64,000 nt of DNA, taken from positions 15,232-79,231 of the forward strand of contig JBOEGT010000051.1 of assembly GCA_050633585.1 (NCBI GenBank), written 5' to 3'. The notes beneath the pieces were generated by a model. It was given only the letters and a program-made list of their open reading frames with translations. It was not told the origin of the DNA and made no database searches. The position numbers were made by a program, and so were the translations under genes. Shown here piece by piece: positions 55,192 to 63,998 of this stretch. How positions within the stretch are numbered: the stretch's first letter is position 1; each line of letters begins with the position of its first letter. This stretch comes from CALKZN01 sp050633585 (GTDB lineage: Bacteria > Pseudomonadota > Gammaproteobacteria > Arenicellales > Arenicellaceae).

Positions 55192-56169
55192 TTAGAATTT
55201 TAGTCTTAAACCACCACTCACGGCTGTGCCGCTATCATCCGCATCAATTGTGCGCCCTTCTAAGAACCAATCAACTTTTTTAGTAATACCGCCACCCACA
55301 TTGACAAATGCTGAAGCTTCGCGATAGTCGCTTTCATCCACATTCCATGCGCCGATCCCTGCACCAACAAAGAAGTATTCATTGATTTGTTTTTCAACAC
55401 CAAAATCCAAGTTAGCTGTTGTTTCTGGATATACATTTCCATCATTAATGCCTGTACGATTAATGACACCTAACGATGGTACAAGGCTCCATCCATTGCC
55501 GACGGGTATTTTTGCGCCTACCTTAATACCCACAAAACCAGATGAATCTTGCATATCCATATCCCAAGAAGGTTCATAGCGTTTTAGTGATTCGCTACCT
55601 ACCATTAACCCCAAGAAAGGTACAATTCCCGCTTTCTTTTTCGCAACTGGCTCCGGTTTAGGTTCAGGAGCTGGAGCAGGTTTTGGCTCTGGAGCAGGAA
55701 TGGGTAAAGTTTCAACCGAAGCCAAAGAGAAATTACAACAGACTTTAGGTACCACTACTTGAAATTTTGACCCTCCTGCAGTGATAAACATCTCATATCC
55801 AACAAATGCTTCTTTACCCGCCCAAACTCTTTCTCTTTGAGCTGTCGGGACATTCTTTTTGTTGGCAGCCATCCAGTGAAAAGTAGTTCCCGGAGCGTAC
55901 TTTTTTTCAACAAAATTACCACTAGCAATGGCTTCCATAACTTTATCTTCCTGACCAATCAAGTTAGTCGTCGATAAAATTTGAGCGATTGTATCTTTAT
56001 TCGCAGCTGTCCACGCTTGAAATTCAGCTTCTGATTTTACACCGCCTTTACAGATAGCTTCGTTGGTGCCTAATCGGCGAACTTCTGTGTACTTAGCAAA
56101 AGCATCGGCTGACGCAATGAGTGATGAGGCAACAATTAGTTGCGCAACAGTTTTTTTAAGAGTAAGCAT
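55192..56169 (-). CDS. Predicted outer-membrane protein with periplasmic domain and C-terminal beta-barrel
   Basis: About 325 residues from ATG 56169, chosen because GAGGAA lies just upstream and a clean signal peptide follows (MLTLKKTVAQLIVASSLIAS, cleavage after ADAFA). The frame extends to 56277, but that part looks non-coding. After the signal comes a domain of about 155 residues containing VCCNF. A Pro/Glu/Lys/Ala linker (PEPKPAPAPEPKPEP) follows, then a region of about 135 residues with alternating beta-strand pattern ending in LRLKF. A terminal Phe after alternating residues is typical of Bam-inserted barrels. The family is not recognised. A strong terminator follows. Confidence 0.7.
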   Translation of the reverse strand: MLTLKKTVAQLIVASSLIASADAFAKYTEVRRLGTNEAICKGGVKSEAEFQAWTAANKDTIAQILSTTNLIGQEDKVMEAIASGNFVEKKYAPGTTFHWMAANKKNVPTAQRERVWAGKEAFVGYEMFITAGGSKFQVVVPKVCCNFSLASVETLPIPAPEPKPAPAPEPKPEPVAKKKAGIVPFLGLMVGSESLKRYEPSWDMDMQDSSGFVGIKVGAKIPVGNGWSLVPSLGVINRTGINDGNVYPETTANLDFGVEKQINEYFFVGAGIGAWNVDESDYREASAFVNVGGGITKKVDWFLEGRTIDADDSGTAVSGGLRLKF

Positions 56170-56354
56170 AAATTCCTCAGACCGACTTTCCGGCTCTACT
56201 TTATTCATTATTTTGTCCAAACACGTGAACTGTATTCGTGATGGCTCCATTCTACGTAAAAAGGCAGGTTGCCTCAATGCTACAAAAGACTCTTTTTAAG
56301 GAGGAATGTATAAATCTTGTTAATTATTCAACTAACAGGAATGTCATAAAGCAT

Positions 56355-56696
56355 TTAAATTGCAAAGCTTTCGCCACAACCGCAATGAGCTTCTGCTTTT
56401 GGGTTGATGAACTTAAACGTTTGATTTAAACCCTCTTGAACATAATCAATTTGAGTACCTTGGATTAAATTGAGGCTCTTATCATTAGTTACAATTTTGA
56501 CACCAAAGCTTTCAATCACTATTTCGGACTCGCTAACGTCTTTCGCTAACTCCATCACATAAGAGTAGCCAGAACAGCCAGCCTCTTTAACGATGAAGCG
56601 TAGGCCTATAGCATCCATATCATCTGCCACTTGTTGAGAGATGCGTTTTGCAGCACTTTCAGTTAATGATAATGATGTATTCTGAGGATTTTGCAT
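56355..56696 (-). CDS. IscA/ErpA-type iron-sulfur cluster assembly protein
   Basis: 113 residues. HesB/IscA family with the three conserved cysteines: GCSGYSY near residue 40 and the CGCGESF pair at the C-terminus. FRFIV-type core, KSLNLIQGTQIDYV and LNQTFKFINPKA complete the match. A-type carriers pass Fe-S clusters from the scaffold to target proteins. It lies 96 bases downstream of cysE. In many gammaproteobacteria the whole iscRSUA-hscBA-fdx operon follows trmJ-cysE, but only this member is here. IscA, ErpA and SufA cannot be separated safely by reading. Confidence 0.85.
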   Translation of the reverse strand: MQNPQNTSLSLTESAAKRISQQVADDMDAIGLRFIVKEAGCSGYSYVMELAKDVSESEIVIESFGVKIVTNDKSLNLIQGTQIDYVQEGLNQTFKFINPKAEAHCGCGESFAI

Positions 56697-56792
56697 AAGT
56701 AATTATCGATACATTAGTAATGAAAATAATGATTTATTTTCTAAGTTATAGCTCAAATATAGCGCTTCTAATGACATTTTCAAGCCGCTTAG

Positions 56793-57545
56793 TCACTTTT
56801 TAACTTGCTTATCCAGTTCAATGCAGTCAGTGTCAATGCTAGGCAGTGCAACATCTTTTACATCAACACCGGCATCTTCTAGTTTTTTTAACAATATTTT
56901 ATTGTATTCATCCATCTTTTGTACACGTTCACAAAGTTGAGAAATAGCATTTGCGACCGGATCAATACTATCGACACTTTGACCGTATGCTCTAAAGTCT
57001 TCATCTACTTTCCCAGTGGCTCGCTTGTGTTCAGGTGAGCCAACAGCATGAGCCGGAATGCCAACCATAGTTGATCCCGCTGGAACCTCTTTTAATACGA
57101 CTGAATTTGAACCTATTCGCGCACCTTCATGCACCGTAAATGGGCCAAGCACCTTTGCACCAGCACCCACAACAACTCCGTTACCTAATGTTGGGTGACG
57201 CTTTCCCTTATTCCAGCTAGTTCCGCCAAGAGTAACACCTTGATACAAAGTGCAGTCATCACCAATTTCAGCGGTCTCACCAATCACGATTCCCATTCCG
57301 TGATCAATAAAGAAACGCTCTCCAATTTTTGCACCTGGATGTATTTCTATGCCTGTAAACCATCGAACGACATGAGAAAGCATTCTTGCTAACCATTTCA
57401 AGCCTAAATTCCATAGCTTATGATTTAAGCGATGTAACAAAATTGCATGAATCCCTGGGTAAGCGGTAAGCACTTCAAACCAGTTTCTTGCGGCTGGGTC
57501 TCTATCAAAAACGACTTCTATATCTTTTTTTATACGTTGAAACAT
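56793..57545 (-). CDS. cysE: Serine O-acetyltransferase CysE
   Basis: 250 residues of the left-handed beta-helix (hexapeptide) acyltransferase family. Helical N-terminus with DRDPAARNWFEVLTAYPG and HRLNHKLW, then IHPGAKIGERFFIDHGMGIV, QGVTLGGTSWNKGKRHPTLG and VGAGAKVLGPF. CysE acetylates serine with acetyl-CoA, the first committed step of cysteine synthesis. The order trmJ-cysE-iscA on the minus strand keeps the usual start of the isc neighbourhood. Confidence 0.95.
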   Translation of the reverse strand: MFQRIKKDIEVVFDRDPAARNWFEVLTAYPGIHAILLHRLNHKLWNLGLKWLARMLSHVVRWFTGIEIHPGAKIGERFFIDHGMGIVIGETAEIGDDCTLYQGVTLGGTSWNKGKRHPTLGNGVVVGAGAKVLGPFTVHEGARIGSNSVVLKEVPAGSTMVGIPAHAVGSPEHKRATGKVDEDFRAYGQSVDSIDPVANAISQLCERVQKMDEYNKILLKKLEDAGVDVKDVALPSIDTDCIELDKQVKK

Positions 57546-57673
57546 GTCATTCAGTGAATATCTTAATAGGTATTTTAGGTGTCAGCTTTCGATAGAGGGG
57601 CTGTATAAATTTGCTTTTAATTAATAATGAAATTTTTAAATATTCTATTGCTTTCCAAACTTTATAGAAACCA

Positions 57674-58462
57674 TTATTTATTAATCTTTTGTTGTGTTGC
57701 TGTCAAAATCCCGCGTAAAATTTGCAGTTCTTCAAAACTCACATTACTTCGATTATACAAACGAATAATTTTACGAAGTAACTTTGTAGGTGGGTTGGTT
57801 TTAATGAAATTCAGCTCCATTAATGTTGTTTCTAAATGTTCATAATATCCTTGCATTTCAGCATGATTTGCAAGCCTTTGGCGCTTTTCAATGCCCGTTG
57901 TATTGTTTTTGATCGCCACAGTTTGTTTGACCTGGTCATTGGCAATAAACTGACAATTAAGTTCATAGGCGATAATTTGAACAGCAGAGGCTAGATTCAA
58001 GGAGTTATAGTCGCTATTAGCTGGAATCCTGATTTGCCATTGCGCATGATCTAATTCATGGTTTTCTAACCCGGTTCGTTCACGGCCAAATAAAATGGCA
58101 ATACTCGTATCATTTTCATCAGAATCATTATCTCCCAAAATAGCTGATTGTAGTTTTTCCGCAGTTTCTCTAGGTGTTGCAACGGGCCAACTTATTTGTC
58201 GGTCCCTTACTGATGTTCCGACGACATATTCACAATCCTTGATGGCTTCTTCTAATGAGCTTACAACACTGCATTGTTCAAGCACATCATCAGCCCCTGA
58301 GGCTCGAGCGGTTGCTTCTGGGTCTGGAAATGACTTTGGGTTGACTAAAACCAAACGATTAAACCCCATCGTTTTAATAGCCCGCGCAACAGCGCCAATA
58401 TTGCCTGGATGGGATGGTTCAACCAGGACAAATCGAACCTTTTGATGTGCAGAAGTATTCAT
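57674..58462 (-). CDS. trmJ: tRNA (cytidine/uridine-2'-O-)-methyltransferase TrmJ
   Basis: 262 residues. SpoU-class knot domain at about 1-165: VRFVLVEPSHPGNIGAVARA, then AILFGRERTGLENHELD and SDYNSLNLASAVQIIAYEL. A helical C-terminal extension follows. TrmJ methylates the ribose at position 32 of several tRNAs. It is divergent to suhB, as in Escherichia coli and relatives, and lies 128 bases upstream of cysE. Confidence 0.95.
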   Translation of the reverse strand: MNTSAHQKVRFVLVEPSHPGNIGAVARAIKTMGFNRLVLVNPKSFPDPEATARASGADDVLEQCSVVSSLEEAIKDCEYVVGTSVRDRQISWPVATPRETAEKLQSAILGDNDSDENDTSIAILFGRERTGLENHELDHAQWQIRIPANSDYNSLNLASAVQIIAYELNCQFIANDQVKQTVAIKNNTTGIEKRQRLANHAEMQGYYEHLETTLMELNFIKTNPPTKLLRKIIRLYNRSNVSFEELQILRGILTATQQKINK

Positions 58463-58563
58463 AGTGATTCAGTAATTTATGTACTAACTAAGATAAAATT
58501 GATGGCTATTTTAACGAAATATTTTTAACTATGGAGATTAGTTCTTTTTTTTCAGAAATAGCC

Positions 58564-58572
58564 TGTTAAAAT
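58564..58572 (+). promoter_or_regulatory. Probable extended -10 element of the suhB promoter
   Basis: TGTTAAAAT is a TGn-extended -10 hexamer (TAAAAT) 48 bases before the suhB start. The region 17 bases upstream is T-rich and has no good -35 match, which an extended -10 can tolerate. GAGG precedes the suhB ATG. Confidence 0.4.
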
Positions 58573-58619
58573 CGCGCCTTACAAGTTCTTTTTTATTTCT
58601 ATTTTTTGAGGCTATCTTT

Positions 58620-59411
58620 ATGCACGCGATACTAAATATTGCGGTAAAAGCAGCACGTGATGCTGCCAATATCATCAACCGTTATGCACCAGACGTGGAC
58701 CGTCTTGAAGTGACTCAAAAAAGTGCGACTCAAAAAGTCTCAGAAGTGGACTTATTAGCAAATGAAGCCATTATCCAAGAAATTAAGAAAAATTATCCCA
58801 GCCATAATATTGTCAGTGAAGAAGGATCATCAAAGTCAAATACGCCCGACGCAGAATATACCTGGATTATAGACCCTTTAGACGGCACTAATAATTTTCT
58901 ACATGGATTTCCTTATTACTGTATTTCGATAGCGATTCAACGTGAAGGTGAAACGCAATATGCCGTGATTATTGACCCTGCTCGTCAAGATGTGTTTACT
59001 GCAACCAAAGGTGGAGGAGCACAATTAAATGATTCTCGCATTCGTGTATCAAATACGAAACGACTCAGTGACGCCTTGCTTTCTACAGGAATGCCGTTTC
59101 GTGATCCTGCTGAGATAAAGCCTTGGTTGAAAAGCTATGCAGCGCTTCTACCGCGAGCGAATAGTATCGTCAGGTGTGGAGCCTCTGCCCTTGATCTTGC
59201 TTATGTTGCCGCAGGACGATATGACGGACTTTGGCAGTTTGGGCTGAAATCTTGGGATATATCGGCAGGAGCGCTATTAATTCAAGAGTCAGGCGGGTTA
59301 ATCAGTGATATCAATGGCAAGCAAGGGTTCCTTGATTCCGGTGATATTGTTTGTGGGAATCCAGCTATTCACGCCAAATTACAGCAGTTAGTGCATATCC
59401 ACGCACAATAA
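58620..59411 (+). CDS. suhB: Inositol-1-monophosphatase family protein SuhB
   Basis: 263 residues. Metal-binding motifs: VSEEG (Glu near residue 66), WIIDPLDGTNNFLHGFPYY near 82-101 and the C-terminal WDISAGALLIQESGG near 213-227. SuhB hydrolyses inositol monophosphate and also joins the rRNA transcription antitermination complex in Escherichia coli. It is divergent to trmJ across 157 bases, the conserved arrangement. Confidence 0.95.
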   Translation: MHAILNIAVKAARDAANIINRYAPDVDRLEVTQKSATQKVSEVDLLANEAIIQEIKKNYPSHNIVSEEGSSKSNTPDAEYTWIIDPLDGTNNFLHGFPYYCISIAIQREGETQYAVIIDPARQDVFTATKGGGAQLNDSRIRVSNTKRLSDALLSTGMPFRDPAEIKPWLKSYAALLPRANSIVRCGASALDLAYVAAGRYDGLWQFGLKSWDISAGALLIQESGGLISDINGKQGFLDSGDIVCGNPAIHAKLQQLVHIHAQ

Positions 59412-59469
59412 TACAGATGATTGTTTCAAAAACTTTTCAACAGACTTTTAAACTATTGAATAAAATCTC

Positions 59470-62256
59470 GTGCCCTCAGGAAATATAGAAAAAAATAACG
59501 CGTCAGAAAAGCGCCCTACTCAATCAGCAGCTAAGTCTAAAGTTGCATCAACGGCGAAGCTCACGCCAATGATGCAGCAATATTTAAGCTTAAAAGCTGA
59601 CTATCCGGAGACAATCATGTTTTATCGGATGGGTGATTTTTATGAAGTGTTTTTTGAAGATGCTGAAAAAGCTTCTGCTTTGCTTGATATCACACTGACG
59701 GCAAGAGGCAAACATGGAGACAATCCGATACCGATGGCCGGCGTTCCACATCATAGTGCCGAGCAATATATTGCTAAGTTAGTAAAACAGGGTGAATCCG
59801 TGGCGATTTGCGAACAAATAGGTGACCCGGCAACCAGCAAAGGTCCCGTTGAACGCAAAGTTGTGCGTGTTCTTACCCCGGGAACCGTCACTGATGAGAG
59901 TTTTTTAGATGACCGTCAAGATAATGCTTTAGCCGCTATTTTTTACCACAATAGTCAGAATACAGTTTCTAAAAAAAGCCTACTCAGCCTTAATCAAACA
60001 GATGCTATTGAATGGGGCCTTGCCTTATTAGATTTATCTACTGGTCGTTTCCAAGGCCAATCCTTGGATAGTACTTCGGCGTTAATTAATGAGCTTGAAA
60101 GGCTCAGACCTGCCGAAATATTATTAGATGAACGTATTCTTGATGATCTTCCGGAAGAACCGCATGATGAAGCAATTTTAGCGTTAAAAACACATTTTAA
60201 AGCACGCGATAAAAGTACTTCTGGTCACCAACAAAGCGTACCTGAATGGTACTTTAATATTGATGTTGCTACAGAGTCATTAAATAAACAGTTTGGAACA
60301 AGCGATTTAATGGCATTCGGTTTGCACGAACAAACAAGTGTTATCCAAGCTGCAGGAGCTGTTTTACAGTATGCAAAAGACATGCATTATGAAAACATTC
60401 CTCATGTAAAACATTTTGCTTTAATTCAAAACCAGGATTTATTACTGATAGATGCTGCTAGCCGACGAAATTTAGAAATTGAATACAACCTCTCCGGTGG
60501 GCGCGAACACACGCTTATCAGTTTAATGGATCGTTGTAAAAACTCCATGGGCAGCCGTCTATTAAGGCGCTGGTTGCATGGCCCCATTCGACAAAAAAAT
60601 ATCTTAAACCAACGCTTAACGGCAGTGGGTGAAATCACCCAGTCTAGTAGTGTCGATGACATTCAAAGAATTTTACGACAGTGTGGTGATGTTGAACGTA
60701 TTTTGACTCGCATTGGTTTAGGTTCTGTAAGGCCCAATGATTTTGTTCGGCTTCGTTTAACCTTGCAATCTTTACCAGAGCTACAGGCATTACAATCATC
60801 ATTTCAAAGTGAGCTAATGCAACAATTATCTCATCAAACCAGCCCCCTCACGGATGTTCAACATCTATTAGAAAGTGCCATTTTAGAAGAGCCTGCCGCT
60901 ACGATCCGAGAAGGTGGTGTTATCAATGAAGGTTTTGATACAGAGTTTGACGAACTCAAACAAATGAGCGTCAATACATCTAGTTTTTTGCTTGAGCTAG
61001 AAGAGCGAGAAAAAGAAAGTACCGGAATTCCGACATTAAAAGTGAATTATAACCGTGTACATGGGTTTTATATCGAAGTGAGTAAAGGGCAATCAGAAAA
61101 AGTTCCTGAGCATTATATTCGTAGACAAACACTTAAAAATGCTGAACGCTATATCACGACTGAGTTAAAAGAATACGAAGATAAAATTTTAAGTGCTCGA
61201 GAAAAGTCTCTTAGTCGTGAAAAATGGTTATACCAGCAAATTATAGAACAACTTCAACCTAAACTGTTGATATTGCAAAAACTTGCGCATGCGTTGGCGA
61301 CATTAGATGTGCTTGTGAACTTTGCCGAACGCGCCGTGAGTTTAAACCTCTGTGAACCAAAACTTGTGGAAAGTCCTTGTATTGATATTCGAGGGGGGCG
61401 CCACTTAGTGGTTGAGCAAAACCTTGAACAACCGTTTATCGCCAATGACCTTGTTTTAGATATTGACAAAAAAATGCTTGTCATTACCGGCCCTAATATG
61501 GGTGGTAAGAGCACCTATATGCGACAAAATGCTTTGATAGCTCTATTGGCTCATACTGGAAGTTATGTACCTGCAGAAAGCGTTACATTAGGGCCTATTG
61601 ACCGTATATTCACTCGCATAGGCGCGTCCGATGACTTAGCAGGTGGTCGCTCGACCTTTATGGTTGAAATGACTGAAATGGCGCAAATTTTAAGAAACGC
61701 TACTCAAAATAGCCTGGTTTTAGTGGATGAAATTGGCCGTGGAACGAGCACTTATGATGGTCTTTCATTGGCTTGGTCCTGTGCTAGAAACTTAGCTGAA
61801 AACATTCAATCATACAGCTTATTTGCAACACATTATTTCGAAATTACCCAGCTTGTACATGAATTAAGCAATGTCGAAAACGTGCACTTAAGTGCGACTG
61901 AACATCAAAATGACATTGTATTTTTATACGCCATCCAAGAAGGAGCTGCTAACCAGAGTTATGGTATTCAAGTTGCAAAACTAGCGGGATTACCAGAGGA
62001 AGTCTTAAATGAAGCGAGAGATAAGTTAAAAATGCTTGAGCTTTATAGCCAAAATAATAAAACTGACTCAAATGCTGCCACCAATGCACCCACTCATACT
62101 GTGGATATGTTTGCCACACCGCAATTCAATGAAAACCAGCAAACACTGATAGAGTCTTTAGAGCAACTTGATGCTGATCGCTTGACACCTAGAGATGCCT
62201 TAGACGTTATTTATGAGTTAGCCGATATGGCTAAAAAAGCTAAAAATACATCTTAA
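59470..62256 (+). CDS. mutS: DNA mismatch repair protein MutS
   Basis: 928 residues from GTG 59470. Mismatch-binding domain with TPMMQQYLSLKADYPE and FYRMGDFYEVFFEDA near residue 53 (the Phe-x-Glu mismatch wedge), then core/lever domains. The ATPase has Walker A TGPNMGGKSTYMRQNA near 673, followed by DDLAGGRSTFMVEMTEM and VDEIGRGTSTYDGL. MutS finds mismatches and recruits MutL, encoded at 23.6-25.6 kb. About 30 Lys/Ser/Thr-rich residues precede the usual start of the family, and the GTG has no clear ribosome-binding site, so the true N-terminus may differ. Confidence 0.95.
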   Translation: MPSGNIEKNNASEKRPTQSAAKSKVASTAKLTPMMQQYLSLKADYPETIMFYRMGDFYEVFFEDAEKASALLDITLTARGKHGDNPIPMAGVPHHSAEQYIAKLVKQGESVAICEQIGDPATSKGPVERKVVRVLTPGTVTDESFLDDRQDNALAAIFYHNSQNTVSKKSLLSLNQTDAIEWGLALLDLSTGRFQGQSLDSTSALINELERLRPAEILLDERILDDLPEEPHDEAILALKTHFKARDKSTSGHQQSVPEWYFNIDVATESLNKQFGTSDLMAFGLHEQTSVIQAAGAVLQYAKDMHYENIPHVKHFALIQNQDLLLIDAASRRNLEIEYNLSGGREHTLISLMDRCKNSMGSRLLRRWLHGPIRQKNILNQRLTAVGEITQSSSVDDIQRILRQCGDVERILTRIGLGSVRPNDFVRLRLTLQSLPELQALQSSFQSELMQQLSHQTSPLTDVQHLLESAILEEPAATIREGGVINEGFDTEFDELKQMSVNTSSFLLELEEREKESTGIPTLKVNYNRVHGFYIEVSKGQSEKVPEHYIRRQTLKNAERYITTELKEYEDKILSAREKSLSREKWLYQQIIEQLQPKLLILQKLAHALATLDVLVNFAERAVSLNLCEPKLVESPCIDIRGGRHLVVEQNLEQPFIANDLVLDIDKKMLVITGPNMGGKSTYMRQNALIALLAHTGSYVPAESVTLGPIDRIFTRIGASDDLAGGRSTFMVEMTEMAQILRNATQNSLVLVDEIGRGTSTYDGLSLAWSCARNLAENIQSYSLFATHYFEITQLVHELSNVENVHLSATEHQNDIVFLYAIQEGAANQSYGIQVAKLAGLPEEVLNEARDKLKMLELYSQNNKTDSNAATNAPTHTVDMFATPQFNENQQTLIESLEQLDADRLTPRDALDVIYELADMAKKAKNTS

Positions 62257-62333
62257 AAAAGCAAAACTATTAAAAATAATTTTCTTATTAGTGTTTAGTT
62301 ATATAGAAATAAGAATATAGTTGTTTACCTCGA

Positions 62334-62363
62334 TTGAACAAGTGAATAGAATTCGACTATAAA
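62334..62363 (+). promoter_or_regulatory. Probable sigma-70 promoter of fdxA
   Basis: TTGAAC (62334-62339) and TATAAA (62358-62363) are separated by 18 bases, with the -10 element 67 bases ahead of the fdxA start. It lies in the 174-base gap after mutS, which is otherwise A/T-rich and empty. Confidence 0.5.
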
Positions 62364-62430
62364 TGTTAATAGATACTTAGTTAATGCAGATACATCGCAT
62401 TATCAATAAACCAGAACAAAAGAATTAAAT

Positions 62431-62754
62431 ATGACTTACGTTGTCACTGAAAACTGCATTAAATGTAAATACACAGATTGTGTTGAAGTATGTCCCGTAG
62501 ATTGCTTTCATGAAGGCCCTAATTTTTTAGTTATTGACCCAGATGAATGCATTGACTGCAGCTTATGCGAACCTGAATGCCCTGCTGATGCCATTCGAGC
62601 AGATGATGACTTAAGTGATGATGAGCAAAAGTTTCTTCCATTGAATGAAGAGCTATCACAAGAGTGGCCGGTTTTAACGGAGAAAAAACCATCATTAGAT
62701 GATGCTGATGAGTGGGATGGTAAAGAAGGTAAGCTTGAATTACTTGAAAGATGA
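62431..62754 (+). CDS. fdxA: Ferredoxin FdxA (3Fe-4S/4Fe-4S)
   Basis: 107 residues. The first cluster motif is CIKCKYTDCVEVCPVDCF and the second is CIDCSLCEPECPADAI, the pattern of seven-iron ferredoxins. A C-terminal acidic extension (LSDDEQKFLPLNEELSQEWP) is typical of FdxA in gammaproteobacteria and Azotobacter. The protein is a soluble low-potential electron carrier. FdxA downstream of mutS is a conserved arrangement in pseudomonads and relatives. A strong terminator follows. Confidence 0.95.
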   Translation: MTYVVTENCIKCKYTDCVEVCPVDCFHEGPNFLVIDPDECIDCSLCEPECPADAIRADDDLSDDEQKFLPLNEELSQEWPVLTEKKPSLDDADEWDGKEGKLELLER

Positions 62755-62787
62755 TTTTTATCATAGCCTGAATGTTATTGACACAAT

Positions 62788-62818
62788 AAAAAAGCCGCTT
62801 TTAAAAGCGGCTTTTTTT
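62788..62818. terminator. Bidirectional intrinsic terminator between fdxA and dsbC
   Basis: AAAAAAGCCGCTTTT and AAAAGCGGCTTTTTTT form a strong stem with A and T runs at both ends, so it can stop transcripts from fdxA (plus) and dsbC (minus), which converge here. Confidence 0.9.
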
Positions 62819-62841
62819 ATGACTCAATGAAAAAAAGTTCA

Positions 62842-63567
62842 TCATCCTCCTAAATTCAAATCACGGATGATTTGCTGAGCGGGTCGGTAACCACCAATGA
62901 TTTGGCCAGTATCGTATACAATTTGAGGAGTTCCTCTAAAACCAAGCTCAAAACCAATATTCAACGTTTCTTCAACAGGAGTTTGGCATTGATTTTCAGG
63001 GATTGATTGCCCTGCCTTAGCCTTCGTCATCGCTTCTTGCTGATTGTCTGAGCACCAGACTGACACATGTTTTGGAATATCTCTACTAAATGCTGGAAAC
63101 GCTATGTACCTAACGGTAACGCCTGCATTCGTTAATTCTTGTATTTCAGTGTGCATTTTCCGACAAAAATGACAATTCACATCGGTAAAAACATTAATTG
63201 TTCGCTTGGATTCTTTTCCCTGATAAATAATCATTTTTGATTCATCAATGCCATCAACAATTTCTTTAACTTTTCCATCTTTGGCTTCTTCTGCTAAAGA
63301 TACTTTTCGTTCCGTATCATAAAGTTCACCTAATAGAATATGTCCATCTTGAAGCCTGACATGATTCAGTGTTGCTCCCACCCAAAACTGATATACACCC
63401 GGGATATCAGTTTTTTGAATTTCAACCTGACCTAAACGAGGAAAAAGTTCGCCAAGCTTTGTCTCAATTTCTCTGGATTGGTCTGTTGTCGATTGATCGA
63501 CGGCCTGAGCAATGACAGGCAGGCAGGAAAGTAAAATAACAAATAAATAGAATTTATGTTTATGCAT
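62842..63567 (-). CDS. dsbC: Thiol:disulfide interchange protein DsbC
   Basis: 241 residues. Signal peptide (about 1-22, ending VIAQA). An N-terminal dimerisation domain (about 25-85) is followed by a thioredoxin fold with the catalytic CHFC at about residue 132 (FTDVNCHFCRKMHTEI) and cis-Pro segment FRGTPQIVYDTG. A second cysteine pair (SVWCSDNQQ, NQCQTP) matches the structural disulfide of DsbC. It isomerises wrong disulfides in the periplasm. Convergent with fdxA. Confidence 0.94.
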   Translation of the reverse strand: MHKHKFYLFVILLSCLPVIAQAVDQSTTDQSREIETKLGELFPRLGQVEIQKTDIPGVYQFWVGATLNHVRLQDGHILLGELYDTERKVSLAEEAKDGKVKEIVDGIDESKMIIYQGKESKRTINVFTDVNCHFCRKMHTEIQELTNAGVTVRYIAFPAFSRDIPKHVSVWCSDNQQEAMTKAKAGQSIPENQCQTPVEETLNIGFELGFRGTPQIVYDTGQIIGGYRPAQQIIRDLNLGG

Positions 63568-63606
63568 TGTTGTAGGTTTATAACTATATAGGACTAAAGT
63601 AATCTA

Positions 63607-63634
63607 ACTATAGTAAACCTTTATACTGTTTCAA
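63607..63634 (-). promoter_or_regulatory. Probable sigma-70 promoter of dsbC
   Basis: On the minus strand TTGAAA (63634-63629) and TATAGT (63612-63607) are separated by 16 bases, with the -10 element about 40 bases before the dsbC start codon. Confidence 0.45.
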
Positions 63635-63663
63635 ACCAGAAATGTAGCGACTATTTCGTTATT

Positions 63664-63697
63664 TAATAGAGCTGTAAACCCTATTACAGCTCTATTA
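63664..63697. terminator. Perfect 14-bp inverted repeat between dsbC and the tandem-repeat region
   Basis: TAATAGAGCTGTAA (63664-63677) and TTACAGCTCTATTA (63684-63697) pair without mismatch around the six-base loop ACCCTA. It lies upstream of dsbC and 37 bases past the end of the minus-strand repeat frame, so it may stop transcripts coming from the right. There is no clean T-tract, so an operator or processing site is possible. Confidence 0.55.
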
Positions 63698-63734
63698 TAT
63701 GTATGCCTAATCAGCTTGTATGTGTATGGCCTAT

Positions 63735-63998
63735 TTACTCGTTGAAGGCTACGTCTTCATTTCTACTAACGATATTTAGAATAGCTACTGCCATGGTACT
63801 TGCTACTGCCATGGTACTTGCTACTGCCATGGTACTTGCTACTGCCATGGTACTTGCTACTGCCATGGTACTTGCTACTGCCATGGTACGTACTACTGCC
63901 ATGGTACTTACTCCTGCCATGGTACTTACTACTGCCATGGTACTTGCTACTGCCATGGTATTTTTTAGTTTTGTGTTTGCTACACTTATGATGTCCAT
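63735..63998 (-). CDS. Possible repeat-encoded small protein (hexapeptide STMAVA repeats), doubtful
   Basis: An 87-residue minus-strand frame from ATG 63998 to the stop at 63735. It consists mainly of the hexapeptide S-T-M-A-V-A repeated ten times with small changes, flanked by MDIISVANTKLKN and ILNIVSRNEDVAFNE. The repeat arises from the 18-bp DNA repeat, and the opposite strand is also open (LLPWYL repeats), so the frame may be a by-product. For it are the hairpin just after its stop, the in-frame non-repeat flanks and the frame-preserving unit length. No ribosome-binding site can be judged because the window ends at 64000, and the frame may continue beyond. Confidence 0.25.
   Translation of the reverse strand: MDIISVANTKLKNTMAVASTMAVVSTMAGVSTMAVVRTMAVASTMAVASTMAVASTMAVASTMAVASTMAVAILNIVSRNEDVAFNE
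63784..63963. repeat. Ten tandem copies of an 18-bp repeat
   Basis: The unit GCTACTGCCATGGTACTT repeats head to tail from 63784 to 63963. Copies 1-5 are identical. Copy 6 ends in GT, copies 7 and 9 begin with A, copy 8 begins ACTCCT, and copy 10 ends in ATTT. Each contains the palindrome CCATGG. There are no spacers, so it is a minisatellite and not a CRISPR array. The unit is a multiple of three and stays open in frame. Confidence 0.97.

Noticed and set aside
58095..58445. 116-codon plus-strand frame opposite trmJ
   Set aside because: Antisense to a well-conserved methyltransferase, with no independent support.
63784..63963. Possible CRISPR array
   Set aside because: The 18-bp units are contiguous with no unique spacers and no cas gene is present.
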